Source: Nitzschia sp. DOCU1
Lineage: Eukaryota > Bacillariophyta > Bacillariophyceae > Bacillariales > Bacillariaceae
Assembly (NCBI GenBank): GCA_951394045.1
Contig: OX595995.1
Location: 558,001-622,000, forward strand
Length of the DNA stretch: 64,000 nucleotides
Direction: 5' to 3'
In this document: positions 51,838 to 60,029 of the stretch, piece after piece
Position numbering within the stretch: the stretch's first letter is position 1
Layout: each line of letters begins with the position of its first letter
Program-made: the position numbers and the translations under genes
The notes under the pieces: generated by a model
What the model saw: the letters and a program-made list of their open reading frames with translations, nothing else
Told to the model about the DNA's origin: nothing
Database searches by the model: none

Positions 51838-52890
51838 TTAGTTCAAGCGGCCATTGCTATTAGAACCAAACAAGTGAGGCCCCCCTTGTTGGAGCATATT
51901 ATACAGAATCGTTGGGGTACTGGTACTCTTTGAGAGCACCAAGGGCCAAAGGGGAGACTGGGCGCAACGACTACTCTTGAGAAGAGCTCTGCCGGCCCTA
52001 TTGAGCGCTAAAAGATTGAGAAGCTCCAAGTGAACGGAGGTGGCCTCGGTGTCAAATATCTGAAGTTGAATGTGATGCAGAGAAGCATTGTCTTCCTGCA
52101 CACACTGTAAAAGAGCCCGGATCCCTGCTTGGTTGACTCTGTGGCAGCCAAGAATGATCAACCTGCGCAACGACGTGTTTCCCCGAAGTCCGACGCAAAG
52201 CCGCTCTACCTCCGTATTGCCGATCCAATTAAAGCTCAGGTCCAAAATTCTCAAAGTTGTTGTTGTGGATAACAACTCTCGGATGGGATCCGCGTCTTCG
52301 ATGCAGTTGCAACTCAGATCCAGCTGTTCCAGTGCAAGACTGTACCTATTGATTGCTCCGACGATAGCCCCAAGCCCTTCGCTGCTGATCCTGTTTCCCC
52401 GTAGATCCAATCGTTTCAGGTTTGGATTCAGATACATCCATTTGGCTAGTTCCACGGCCCCGCTGTCACCGAATAACCGAATACTCAAGCTTGTAAGGTG
52501 ACTTTTTTGAAAGAGCAAGGGCAAGATTTCCGGTAGGAACTGAAGCATATTTCGCAAATCGAGATCGAGATGGGTAACGGAAACTGGCAACGTCTCTATC
52601 GCATCAACGGTTGTCCGCGGGCTTTCGAAGACAGGACCTAGCCACAATCGTTCGAGCTTTCGTTCCTCGGCCGACGCCAACCATTGGACTGTCCGGCCGC
52701 AAACCCGCCGATGTCGGAAGTTGACTGACCGGCAAGGCTCGTCGGCATCGTCTCCTTCAAGGCTCAGGCACAGTTTGCGCTTCTTCTCTTTCTGGCATGA
52801 TGATGCCTCACAGATAGAAACTTCCATTGGCACTTCATCCTCCACAAAGTGTAACACCGAGCGCGGAGAGAGATTCTCGGAAGGAGCCAT
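51838..52890 (-). CDS. Leucine-rich-repeat (RNI-type) protein, 350 aa
   Basis: Start is the ATG at 52890; a longer frame to 53028 lacks ATG. LRR units of the ribonuclease-inhibitor type run from about residue 110 on: LPVSVTHLDLDLRNMLQFL, LTSLSIRLFGDSGAVELAKW, LKRLDLRGNRISSEGLGAIV, LEQLDLSCNCIEDADPIREL, LRILDLSFNWIGNTEVERLC and LRRLIILGCHRVNQAGIRAL. N-terminal part is short, acidic then KEKKRK basic. No NACHT, kinase or transmembrane segment is present, so it is a cytosolic or nuclear LRR scaffold. C-terminus ends in a Ser/Thr-rich tail. RNI-type LRR proteins mediate protein binding; partner unknown. Confidence 0.8.
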   Translation of the reverse strand: MAPSENLSPRSVLHFVEDEVPMEVSICEASSCQKEKKRKLCLSLEGDDADEPCRSVNFRHRRVCGRTVQWLASAEERKLERLWLGPVFESPRTTVDAIETLPVSVTHLDLDLRNMLQFLPEILPLLFQKSHLTSLSIRLFGDSGAVELAKWMYLNPNLKRLDLRGNRISSEGLGAIVGAINRYSLALEQLDLSCNCIEDADPIRELLSTTTTLRILDLSFNWIGNTEVERLCVGLRGNTSLRRLIILGCHRVNQAGIRALLQCVQEDNASLHHIQLQIFDTEATSVHLELLNLLALNRAGRALLKSSRCAQSPLWPLVLSKSTSTPTILYNMLQQGGPHLFGSNSNGRLN

Positions 52891-53392
52891 TCTCTCTTCG
52901 CAATTACGACTTTGTTGCTCGCCCCACCAAAACTGTGTCCACCAGTTTGCTTTGAGAAGTAGTACAGCGTTCTCTCGGCTGTGATCTGTGGTTGGATGTC
53001 TAATTCCAATGAAATAGAAAGGGCGCACCTTCCATCATATTCTCGCAATTTGAAAAAAATGGCCCAAGGTCCCGGATGCAAATCCTGCAACATTGGCTGG
53101 CCCATTTTTTTCAAACCATGCTTCCGACGTGATTACTTCTAATAGACAATCTCCAACCACCCAACAACTGATATTGAAATTGCATGTGTGTGACAGAAAA
53201 AAGATCTGAGATATCGGGGCCTTCGGGTGGATTGAAGTTTTGGCCCTTTTATTGCTTGGGAAGGAAACAAATACGGGACAATCGAATCGTCGGATCACTC
53301 TTTTCTTCGATATGTTGTGTCGCAATCCAGTGGCCATTTCCGTTGTGAAACTGGCGGGAAATCTTGCTCCCGATATCTTTCCTCTCGACGAT
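52891..53392. other. Upstream region of the LRR gene
   Basis: Includes one GGCGGGAA motif (about 53354). No additional gene. Confidence 0.4.
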
Positions 53393-53425
53393 TCTATGGG
53401 CGCGACAACGCATAGGAAAATACCC
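53393..53425 (+). repeat. Terminal inverted repeat, left
   Basis: 33 bp, perfect complement of 54678-54710. It includes an internal TATG...CATA dyad. Confidence 0.92.
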
Positions 53426-53637
53426 CAAGATTTTTTTTATACCGGACCGTAGATATATATGAGGCCGGCGCGCAATTTTACCATGCCGGCGATCACGCCA
53501 GGCCACCATTTTGGTCACATTGTTCACATTATTCCGTTTAGTCATTTACCTCTTTACTCCTCGGCGACGATGTGCACATCATCGCCGCCGACAAACAAAT
53601 AAAAAATAAAATCATAAAAGATATGTTGTATTGTTAC

Positions 53638-54373
53638 TCATTCCTTTTTATCTAAAGCACTCTCATCAAAGTCGGAGAGACGTTTGAAAAACTTCAAAAC
53701 ATCGATCTTGAATTCGGAATAGAGGTGGTTGCCTTTCTCTTCCACTGCAGCAATTAAGAAGGCTTGTTTCGCCTTCATTGAAGTGGATCCACCAACCGTA
53801 AGTCCATGCTTTTCAAGCTCCTCGTCAATCATCTTACCAAAGCGTTGTTCCTCATTCTTTTTCAAACTTGCAATCTTCGACTTGATGCCTTCAGAATTGC
53901 CTTCCTTATAAGCCACGCCGCGCTTCTTTAGTTCCGCCTCCACTAGAGGCATATGGCGGCGGCGGTGCACTACTACGCAGAAGTGGCTTGTCTGGGTTGC
54001 GAAGGCGATACTCGGACCACACTCTATTCCAAAATTCTTGGCGTCCTTCTTGTACCTCCGAGCCTTGTAGGCTATCAATTGGTTCGATGCAATAGAAATG
54101 AATCTCCTTTTTTGATTCATCATAGTAATTGATCTTGCGTTTATTACAAACAAGTCTTAGATCGCGAGCTTTCTTGATTGGAAGTATTGAGTTGTGGAGT
54201 TCTCCCATGGCTCGATTGAAGCTTGTATTATCCAGATTATTGAGTAGACCATTATAATCATTCGAAAAGCGCTTTCGAATTAAATAGATCCAGAATTCAT
54301 CTGGCTTATACACTTCTTGATATTGAGCATGGTCTGCAAGCTTGAAAAATGAGTCCCGGATTGCTCCCTGCAT
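53638..54373 (-). CDS. Unrecognised protein inside the TIR element, possibly frameshifted
   Basis: ATG at 54373 opens a 155-codon frame beginning MQGAIRDSFFKLADHAQYQE, through RDLRLVCNKRKINYYDESKK and EFWNRVWSEYRLRNPDKPLL. Close to its end, a second frame provides a better continuation (VEAELKKRGVAYKEGNSEGI then KSKIASLKKNEEQRF to the stop at 53638). The two can be joined by a 34-nt GT-AG intron, complement(53943..53976), giving 233 aa, or by a frameshift. 34 nt is short for a diatom intron. The C-terminal part is Lys/Glu-rich and helical, faintly SAP-like. AT-rich codon use differs from neighbours, consistent with recent arrival. Family unknown. Confidence 0.5.
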
Positions 54374-54677
54374 GGTCACTGTTCCTTACTACTGTGGCGT
54401 CAAAATGATCTCGCCGCCCTGCCCGTTTTGCACAGAGCTCTATTGGTATGTTTTTGAGAAGTCTGTTGGTGCGGCAGGGCGGAGCTAGTCTAGGGAATAA
54501 GAACGATGCCATAGAATGCACCATTGTCATTGTCATTTTTGTCGGATGGCAATTTCGTCGCGATCTGATCATTGCCATCAACAATTGATGTGAATGGCTC
54601 GAACTGGTCCATTCCCACGTGAAAGTCGCGGGATTGCCATTTATATATATATACGTTAGCAGATAAACTTTATTTTA

Positions 54678-54710
54678 GGGTATTTTCCTATGCGTTGTCG
54701 CGCCCATAGA
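54678..54710 (-). repeat. Terminal inverted repeat, right
   Basis: Perfect partner of 53393-53425. Confidence 0.92.
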
Positions 54711-55295
54711 TTCCTTCTGCTTATGCTTCATCGTAGGCAGGGTTCTCGCGGCCGTTCGTAATGCAACTGACACTGGGAGTTTATGAAATCACGTGCGTTC
54801 TATTTTTATAGCTTAGATATATGCCCATTTTTGGCGGGAAACCATGCGCGCCAAAAACGGCATATCCATCAGAACGGAAATCTGAATGAGAAGATGACCG
54901 TATGCGTGCTACCGACGTTGCCTGCTCCTTCCAATGGGCTCAGCATTGGTTTGGAGACGGAACTTCAGAGGGGCAGCCGTTCTGTAGTCATGCGAAGGCT
55001 ATTGCAACAATCATCCGTCATGACATTGTCGACAACGCTGGGCTTTAGAAGTACGCCGACAGCATGAACGGTGGAAATCGACCGAGGAAATGATTAATTA
55101 CCAAATCAATGCATGCCTCGGATTATCAAAGGCTGCTTTCCTGGCATTATACTCTTAAGCTTTCGTCGGCTTTTATTTCAATTCCCGCCTGGACCGCCCG
55201 ACGACTCGCTCGAGACTATTTGCCCAGACGCACTTGCCATGGAGTGGGCCGATTGGGAAACGATTAACTAGCTTTTCATCGAAGTTGTTGTCTCT
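54711..55295. other. 585-bp spacer with paired E2F-like sites
   Basis: No gene supported; a 94-codon plus-strand frame from 54783 has no recognisable domain. TTTGGCGGGAAA at 54830-54841 and GCGCGCCAAAAA at 54846-54857 face each other. Confidence 0.4.
54830..54857. promoter_or_regulatory. Facing pair of E2F-like sites
   Basis: TTTGGCGGGAAA is an exact E2F/DP consensus. Five bases later the opposite-strand GCGCGCCAAAAA is a second match. The nearest gene start is not adjacent, so the role is unclear. Confidence 0.35.
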
Positions 55296-56645
55296 CTAAA
55301 TCCAATTCCACTCGGTCTTTTGCGCCTCTTCAATCGAGACACTGACAGACAGATCAGAAGGACTATCTAGGGGCGAAACATAATCGGAAGCGTTCGGCAA
55401 AGTATATCTCACGTCGTCGGGAGACACGTACCCCCCTTCATCCGGAGAGATGTACGCTTCCTCGACTTCATCGTCCCAGCTTTTTGCCGAGTGATATTCT
55501 TTCTGTGATCCGCAATGGTTGCTCGATGGCGAGGAGGAGGCATATTCTACGTCACTGTCAGAAGACGATGATTCCCCTTGTGTCTTCGTTTCCTTTTTGC
55601 GCCCGCTTTCATGCATGCTGCCTCTGTCAGCGGAGCGAGAGCGCCGTGGAGCCGAGATGCTTTCTGCCCCCTCATCCAAGTCTACGGACTTTCTCGGACT
55701 TTTGGGGGGCTTTGAAGTAATTGCCACGGCTCCTGTGGTGGGCGTTTCCATTACCTCTCGACAAGTGAGAATACTTTGGTTGGCCTGATAAATCCCTTGG
55801 CCGACGGAAAAACCTGAAGCGGCGTCGTTTCTCGTCTCTGCGTTCGATGGATGTATACGGTCTTGGCGTTTTTCGACGATTGGTGTCGCAATCGACTCTG
55901 CCTCCGTAGGGCGTGACCCAGCTGTTGAAGATATTTCGGTGGAAAGCACAAGATCGTGAACCGCCAGTCTTTTCTTCGACACGCGTTTAGTGGGCTTTTC
56001 GACAATTGTTTGCAGGCTCCTTGACGAGGATGCGACGCTGGAGCTGGATCTCTTCATGCGCGAGGGGCGCTCTTCCCGATTCGATGATTCCTTTTTCTTT
56101 TTCTTCTCCTGTTTCTTGCTTTTCTTTTCCTTGGCACTGGCCTTCTTGGCGATCGTTCCGTCGTCGCTCAATCGAAGATGTTCCATCTTGGTGCTGGGGT
56201 TGTCTCGGTGTGAAGTGATTGCACAGCGTTTAATCTTGCGCTGTTTCATAACGAGGCGGATTTCGAGCAGCTTCGTTGCCCCGTCTAGCATCTTCACGCG
56301 ACTGCGATGCGATTGAATGGCAGAGAGGAGGACGTTCTGCAAGTACGCCGTGATGTCAGGCGGGGGTTTGATAATGAACGTGGAGGCACTGGCAATACGG
56401 GGACGCGGGGTTTTGCTCCGACTTTTGGATCGCCTAGGTGACGTTGCACGGCCACTGCCACTCGACGATCGGGTCTTGGCTTTGCTCTCATCTTTCTCAT
56501 TGCCAGTCATGGTTGACTTTGATCGTTGGCTCTTTTTGGACGAATGCTCGCTGCATCCTCCCTTGCTACTTTTTGTTGATTTTGACGTTTTGCTGCGCTT
56601 TGATGAAGCCAAAGATGCCGTAGATGCTTGGATTGTTTCCTTCAT
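55296..56645 (-). CDS. Ser/Lys-rich low-complexity protein, 449 aa
   Basis: ATG at 56645, no intron. The N-terminus (SSKRSKTSKSTKSSKGG) and residues about 60-85 (RSKSRSKTPRPR) are SR/KS-rich. An ordered helical block follows at about 90-140 (ITAYLQNVLLSAIQSHRSRV, LLEIRLVMKQRKIKRC). A Lys/Glu run, EKKSKKQEKKKKKESSN (about 170-190), gives a nuclear-type basic cluster. The C-terminal part repeats a YxSPDEGGYVSPDDVRYTLP acidic motif and ends EEAQKTEWNWI. Overall it reads as an intrinsically disordered, heavily phosphorylated nuclear or cytoskeletal protein. I do not recognise a family. Confidence 0.65.
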   Translation of the reverse strand: MKETIQASTASLASSKRSKTSKSTKSSKGGCSEHSSKKSQRSKSTMTGNEKDESKAKTRSSSGSGRATSPRRSKSRSKTPRPRIASASTFIIKPPPDITAYLQNVLLSAIQSHRSRVKMLDGATKLLEIRLVMKQRKIKRCAITSHRDNPSTKMEHLRLSDDGTIAKKASAKEKKSKKQEKKKKKESSNREERPSRMKRSSSSVASSSRSLQTIVEKPTKRVSKKRLAVHDLVLSTEISSTAGSRPTEAESIATPIVEKRQDRIHPSNAETRNDAASGFSVGQGIYQANQSILTCREVMETPTTGAVAITSKPPKSPRKSVDLDEGAESISAPRRSRSADRGSMHESGRKKETKTQGESSSSDSDVEYASSSPSSNHCGSQKEYHSAKSWDDEVEEAYISPDEGGYVSPDDVRYTLPNASDYVSPLDSPSDLSVSVSIEEAQKTEWNWI

Positions 56646-57221
56646 TGCAAGAGTATTGTAAATCTTCTATTGCTATGCGAAGACACGACTTCGGCTCTCT
56701 AGGTAGGAGACGACTGCTGCCGATTGGAGTGATCGGGAAACAATGACGATACAAGAGGATCGAAGCCAGTTTCATTCCCCTAAGCAAGAGACGATTAACA
56801 CTGCTTGTTATAGTACAATTAGTGCAGCAAACTAGCAATAGTGGGAATGACTTTTGCTTCCGAGTTGGTATTGCTATAGTTGGGGCATAGTGATTTTAGC
56901 TCGTGGCACATCCAATTGTTTCGCGGCTTCGGCCATCGACTCGCACATGCATCGGTGCGATCCGGATGGACAATAAATACTGTCAAACCTGGTACGATCA
57001 TACGTACGTATGCTTATTCTTAGCGGACTATTTGGATTAACAAAAAAATGGAAAGATCGCGTTGCCAAAAGAAGGCTTCATTTACAAATCGATCCGTTCT
57101 CATTGAGTTCTTTGTTTTCAGCGAAGAGTGTATCAGAGAGAGGGACGCTGCAGAGCTATCTCATCATCCGGTGCAACGAAGACGCTCTGTTCGGGGAAAG
57201 TAGCGAAGAAAAGTGTTCTAA
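56646..57221. other. Divergent spacer
   Basis: Between the starts at 56645 (minus) and 57222 (plus). No RNA gene or conserved site identified. Confidence 0.4.
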
Positions 57222-57800
57222 ATGATGACGAATATGTTTGTTCTGCCAAGTTTGTTGAGAGGAAATCCTCGTGCCGTCGCCGGAAGATGTTGGCAATCGC
57301 TTGCGCGGTTTTCATCCTCAAGAACCGTCGTTGTGGGGGAGAAGAATGTGGATCCGGCTGGTTCTCCATTTATCGCGAAAATCAATATCAACGATAAACA
57401 TATCTTTCAGGCCGATGAACCGTCAAGTTTTGGCGGCCAAGATTTGGGGCCGTCACCGTACGATCTTCTACTTTCCGCACTTGGATCTTGCACTGTGATG
57501 ACGCTACGAATGTACGCGGACAGAAAGAAATTAGCGCTGACGACGGTTTCCGTGTATTTATCTCACGACAAGGTGCATAAGAAGGACTGCGAGGAATGCT
57601 CCAACGAAGAGATTTCAGATGGCACTAAAAAGCCCAAAAGTCCAATGTTTGATCGGATCGAGCGAAAAATCTCGGTCGAAGGCGATCTCACCGACGCTGA
57701 TCGAGAAAAACTATTGGAAATCGCCAATAAGTGTCCAGTTCATCGAACTTTGGAGCAAGGTCAAGTTGTGGTGGTCTCTTCGCTGGTTGGCAACAAATGA
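57222..57800 (+). CDS. OsmC/Ohr-family peroxide-detoxifying protein, mitochondrial
   Basis: 192 aa. OsmC proteins reduce organic hydroperoxides with a catalytic cysteine pair. Both cysteines are visible: LSALGSCTVMTLRMYA (about residue 89) and ANKCPVHRTLEQ (about 170). The DLGPSPYDLLLSALGSC entry is the family hallmark. The first about 35 residues (MFVLPSLLRGNPRAVAGRCW, then QSLARFSSSRT) are Arg/Ser-rich without acids and fit a mitochondrial presequence. An extended KKDCEECSNEE loop is typical of the OsmC (YhfA-like) subgroup. Two consecutive ATGs begin the frame (57222, with a third at 57234). Confidence 0.9.
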   Translation: MMTNMFVLPSLLRGNPRAVAGRCWQSLARFSSSRTVVVGEKNVDPAGSPFIAKININDKHIFQADEPSSFGGQDLGPSPYDLLLSALGSCTVMTLRMYADRKKLALTTVSVYLSHDKVHKKDCEECSNEEISDGTKKPKSPMFDRIERKISVEGDLTDADREKLLEIANKCPVHRTLEQGQVVVVSSLVGNK

Positions 57801-58294
57801 CATGATAGTTTGATAGTATCATCGCGAGAGACGTCCCCGGCCCTCCACTTATATGTAGCTCATAGTTCTCCTACCAGGTACTCAATAGCTGCCTATTTTA
57901 TATAATGTCTGCTAGCACAGGCGGCCGTACCGGGGTGTACGATGTCCGCTATTTATTAGTAGTAGTAGAATAGGGGAAGCCGATCACTGCGACTAATAGC
58001 AGCGCGCACCGCGCGGAATGTCTGGATATCATAGAGCGGCGTCAAGAGCACAGAAAGCAAAGCATCGCGGCAGTCTCGCTCGCTGCCTCCATCACCTTCT
58101 GCTCATGTGATTTTTTTTGTCCCGATGCAAGACTCTACCTAGAATTCCCTTTGTCTTTGGTGTGCATCCGACCTCATTGCAAGGAGTGTCCTCCTTTAGC
58201 AACCACATCTACTCAGTACCTTATAGTCTGACTTGATCGAGGGAAAAGGAGCAAGGCACGGACTTGGGATGAAAGCGCGAACTGTCGGCCTGCC
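57801..58294. other. Spacer and 5' UTR of the UBA/LRR gene
   Basis: Contains GTAGTAGTAG at about 57958 and an overlapping upstream ORF at 58269-58328. No other gene. Confidence 0.4.
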
Positions 58295-58328
58295 ATGGAA
58301 TCAGACCCACCTCCATCAGAACACGTAG
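58269..58328 (+). CDS. Upstream ORF overlapping the UBA/LRR start (19 codons)
   Basis: ATG at 58269 opens a 19-codon frame (MKARTVGLPWNQTHLHQNT) that ends at 58328, past the main ATG at 58295 in another frame. If it is in the mRNA, it would reduce initiation at the main start. Confidence 0.4.
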   Translation: MKARTVGLPWNQTHLHQNT

Positions 58329-60013
58329 AGGGTGACACTCAAATCATTGGTGACACTCAAATCATTGAAGATGAGGTCTCTCCGGTTTCCGTAGACGAAG
58401 AAGGATATGAGATTGCGCCAGATGATGCAGTGTACGTGGATGCAAACGAATCAAAAGAGTCCAACGAAGAAGACACAGGTGATCCTTCTGCTGCCACCAT
58501 AGACGTAGACCTTCCCGATTCAGTGGAAGATCTGAAAATGGGGGTCCCAGAGCATTCTACGGAGACAAACGCGGCTATTTTATCGGCACTTGAAGATGAT
58601 GGAAGTGCAATATCCACAGTACCGTCGAACAATGCCGTGCGTCGGCTAATGTCGCTTGGTTACTCGGATAAAGAAGCCATTAGGGCGTTGCAGATTACCG
58701 GAGAGGATCAAAACCAAGCGATTGAACTCCTCCTGAACGACAGTGTGAGGGCAGCCTTTGTCACTGAAAGTACTCGTTCCTCCTCGGTGGAGCCATCAGT
58801 TGAACTTTCTTCTTCTGTGCTCTCGCGCAAGCACGCCCCCAAAGCCGTCGCCAGTCCTGGTGAAGCTAGACCAGGCTTTGTCCAAGTAGATAGCGCGGAT
58901 TTGCTTGTTCAAATGGGGTATGATCGCGACCAGTCTCGGGTCGCCCTGGCAGCGGCCCGCGGAAACTTGGATCGAGCAGTAGAAATCCTTATGAGACCTG
59001 ATGTTGCGGCAGTACTCGAACGCTTTGAAATGAATCGGTTGCCTTCCGCCCAAGTGTCTCCAGCCGAAGTCACGGCTGAAAACGTACGGAGACGAAGTAG
59101 CGGCTTGCCCCCTGAAGCAAGACGGAATCTTGCTCTCATGTTTGTTATTGGAGTGCTGGTGTTGGTCGTGGTTGTGGTGACTACAGTTGTACTGACCAAG
59201 GATAACGGATCTTCGGATCAGCCCCCGGGATCATCGCCACCACAACCTATCGAACCTATTGAAGTTGTTTTGTCCCCGTTCTTTGCCGGTAGCGATTTTC
59301 CGTCTTCTGAACAGCAAAGCAACACGTTGCAGTGGCTTATCGAGAGTGATCCTATGAAGCTTTCGGGGGCTGAAGATGAAAATCTTATTTTGCAGCGCTT
59401 TGTTTTGGCTTTGTTCTTCAATACTACGGTGACCGTTGGGAATACGACAAGTCAATGGGGATCGGGGAAACCAATTTGTGACTGGGAAGGCATAGATTGT
59501 GATTCCGCACGCAATCCAGACTCCGTAACCTCCATGATTGATGCCGCGTCTTTTGGCAAAGCGCTGAAACTCAGTGGTACGATTCCTTCTGAAATCGGAC
59601 TGCTAACTACTTTGACGGCATTGGATCTGTTTCAAAGTCGGGAACTCACGGGTACTCTGCCGACGGAAATCGGGATGCTCACCGACTTATCGTTCTTGCT
59701 ACTGCCTAGCAATCGCCTCTCAAGGACTATCCCTTCCCAGATTGGCAATCTAAGAAACCTCAAGCTTTTGATGCTCGAAGATAACCTGTTTTCCGGCTTG
59801 ATACCTTCGGAATTAGGACGATTGACCAATCTGGAGTATATCTATTTTCAGGGCAATGATCTATCTGGGCCACTTCCTTCCGAGATTGGGTTGTTGACTG
59901 GCCTGAAAAAGCTTTACCTGCGATGCAATGAACGTCTCGATCCGAACTTGCCTCCAGAGTTGATGCAGTTGGGGAATGGAACCATCGATATCGAAAATAG
60001 TGGTTGTAAATAG
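58295..60013 (+). CDS. UBA-UBA-transmembrane-LRR protein, 572 aa
   Basis: The order of parts is unusual. An acidic head (with an 18-bp duplication giving GDTQIIGDTQII) leads to two ubiquitin-associated domains: VRRLMSLGYSDKEAIRALQI (about residues 110-145) and LLVQMGYDRDQSRVALAAAR (about 198-232). A transmembrane helix, LALMFVIGVLVLVVVVVTTV (about 278-300), comes next. The distal part has an LRR cap (LILQRFVLALFFNTT, then CDWEGIDCDSA), and about five plant-type LRRs (LSGTIPSEIGLLTTLTALDL, LFSGLIPSELGRLTNLEYIY) run from about 425 to 560. The topology is probably N-in with LRRs outside or luminal, so it could link extracellular binding to ubiquitin on the cytosolic side. No kinase is present. 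Family resemblance to diatom LRR-TM proteins is inferred. Confidence 0.82.
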   Translation: MESDPPPSEHVEGDTQIIGDTQIIEDEVSPVSVDEEGYEIAPDDAVYVDANESKESNEEDTGDPSAATIDVDLPDSVEDLKMGVPEHSTETNAAILSALEDDGSAISTVPSNNAVRRLMSLGYSDKEAIRALQITGEDQNQAIELLLNDSVRAAFVTESTRSSSVEPSVELSSSVLSRKHAPKAVASPGEARPGFVQVDSADLLVQMGYDRDQSRVALAAARGNLDRAVEILMRPDVAAVLERFEMNRLPSAQVSPAEVTAENVRRRSSGLPPEARRNLALMFVIGVLVLVVVVVTTVVLTKDNGSSDQPPGSSPPQPIEPIEVVLSPFFAGSDFPSSEQQSNTLQWLIESDPMKLSGAEDENLILQRFVLALFFNTTVTVGNTTSQWGSGKPICDWEGIDCDSARNPDSVTSMIDAASFGKALKLSGTIPSEIGLLTTLTALDLFQSRELTGTLPTEIGMLTDLSFLLLPSNRLSRTIPSQIGNLRNLKLLMLEDNLFSGLIPSELGRLTNLEYIYFQGNDLSGPLPSEIGLLTGLKKLYLRCNERLDPNLPPELMQLGNGTIDIENSGCK

Positions 60014-60029
60014 TTATTCTTTATGCGAA

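Larger units (their letters stand above)
53393..54710. mobile_element. 1.3-kb element with 33-bp terminal inverted repeats
   Basis: The left end (53393-53425) and right end (54678-54710) are perfect 33-bp reverse complements starting TCTATGGGCGCGACAACG. The interior is clearly more AT-rich than its flanks (runs of TATATATA at 53451-53460 and 54643-54653) and carries one minus-strand gene. No transposase motif such as DDE was recognised, so it may be non-autonomous or belong to an unfamiliar class. A TA could serve as the target duplication only if the ends are taken 4 bp inside; no clean duplication is seen outside the 33 bp. Confidence 0.75.

Noticed and set aside
52891..53028. N-terminal extension of the LRR protein
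   Set aside because: The longer frame begins with GTG; the first ATG is at 52890.
53638..54373. Transposase assignment for the TIR-element ORF
   Set aside because: No DDE/D triad, helix-turn-helix or zinc finger could be identified with confidence.
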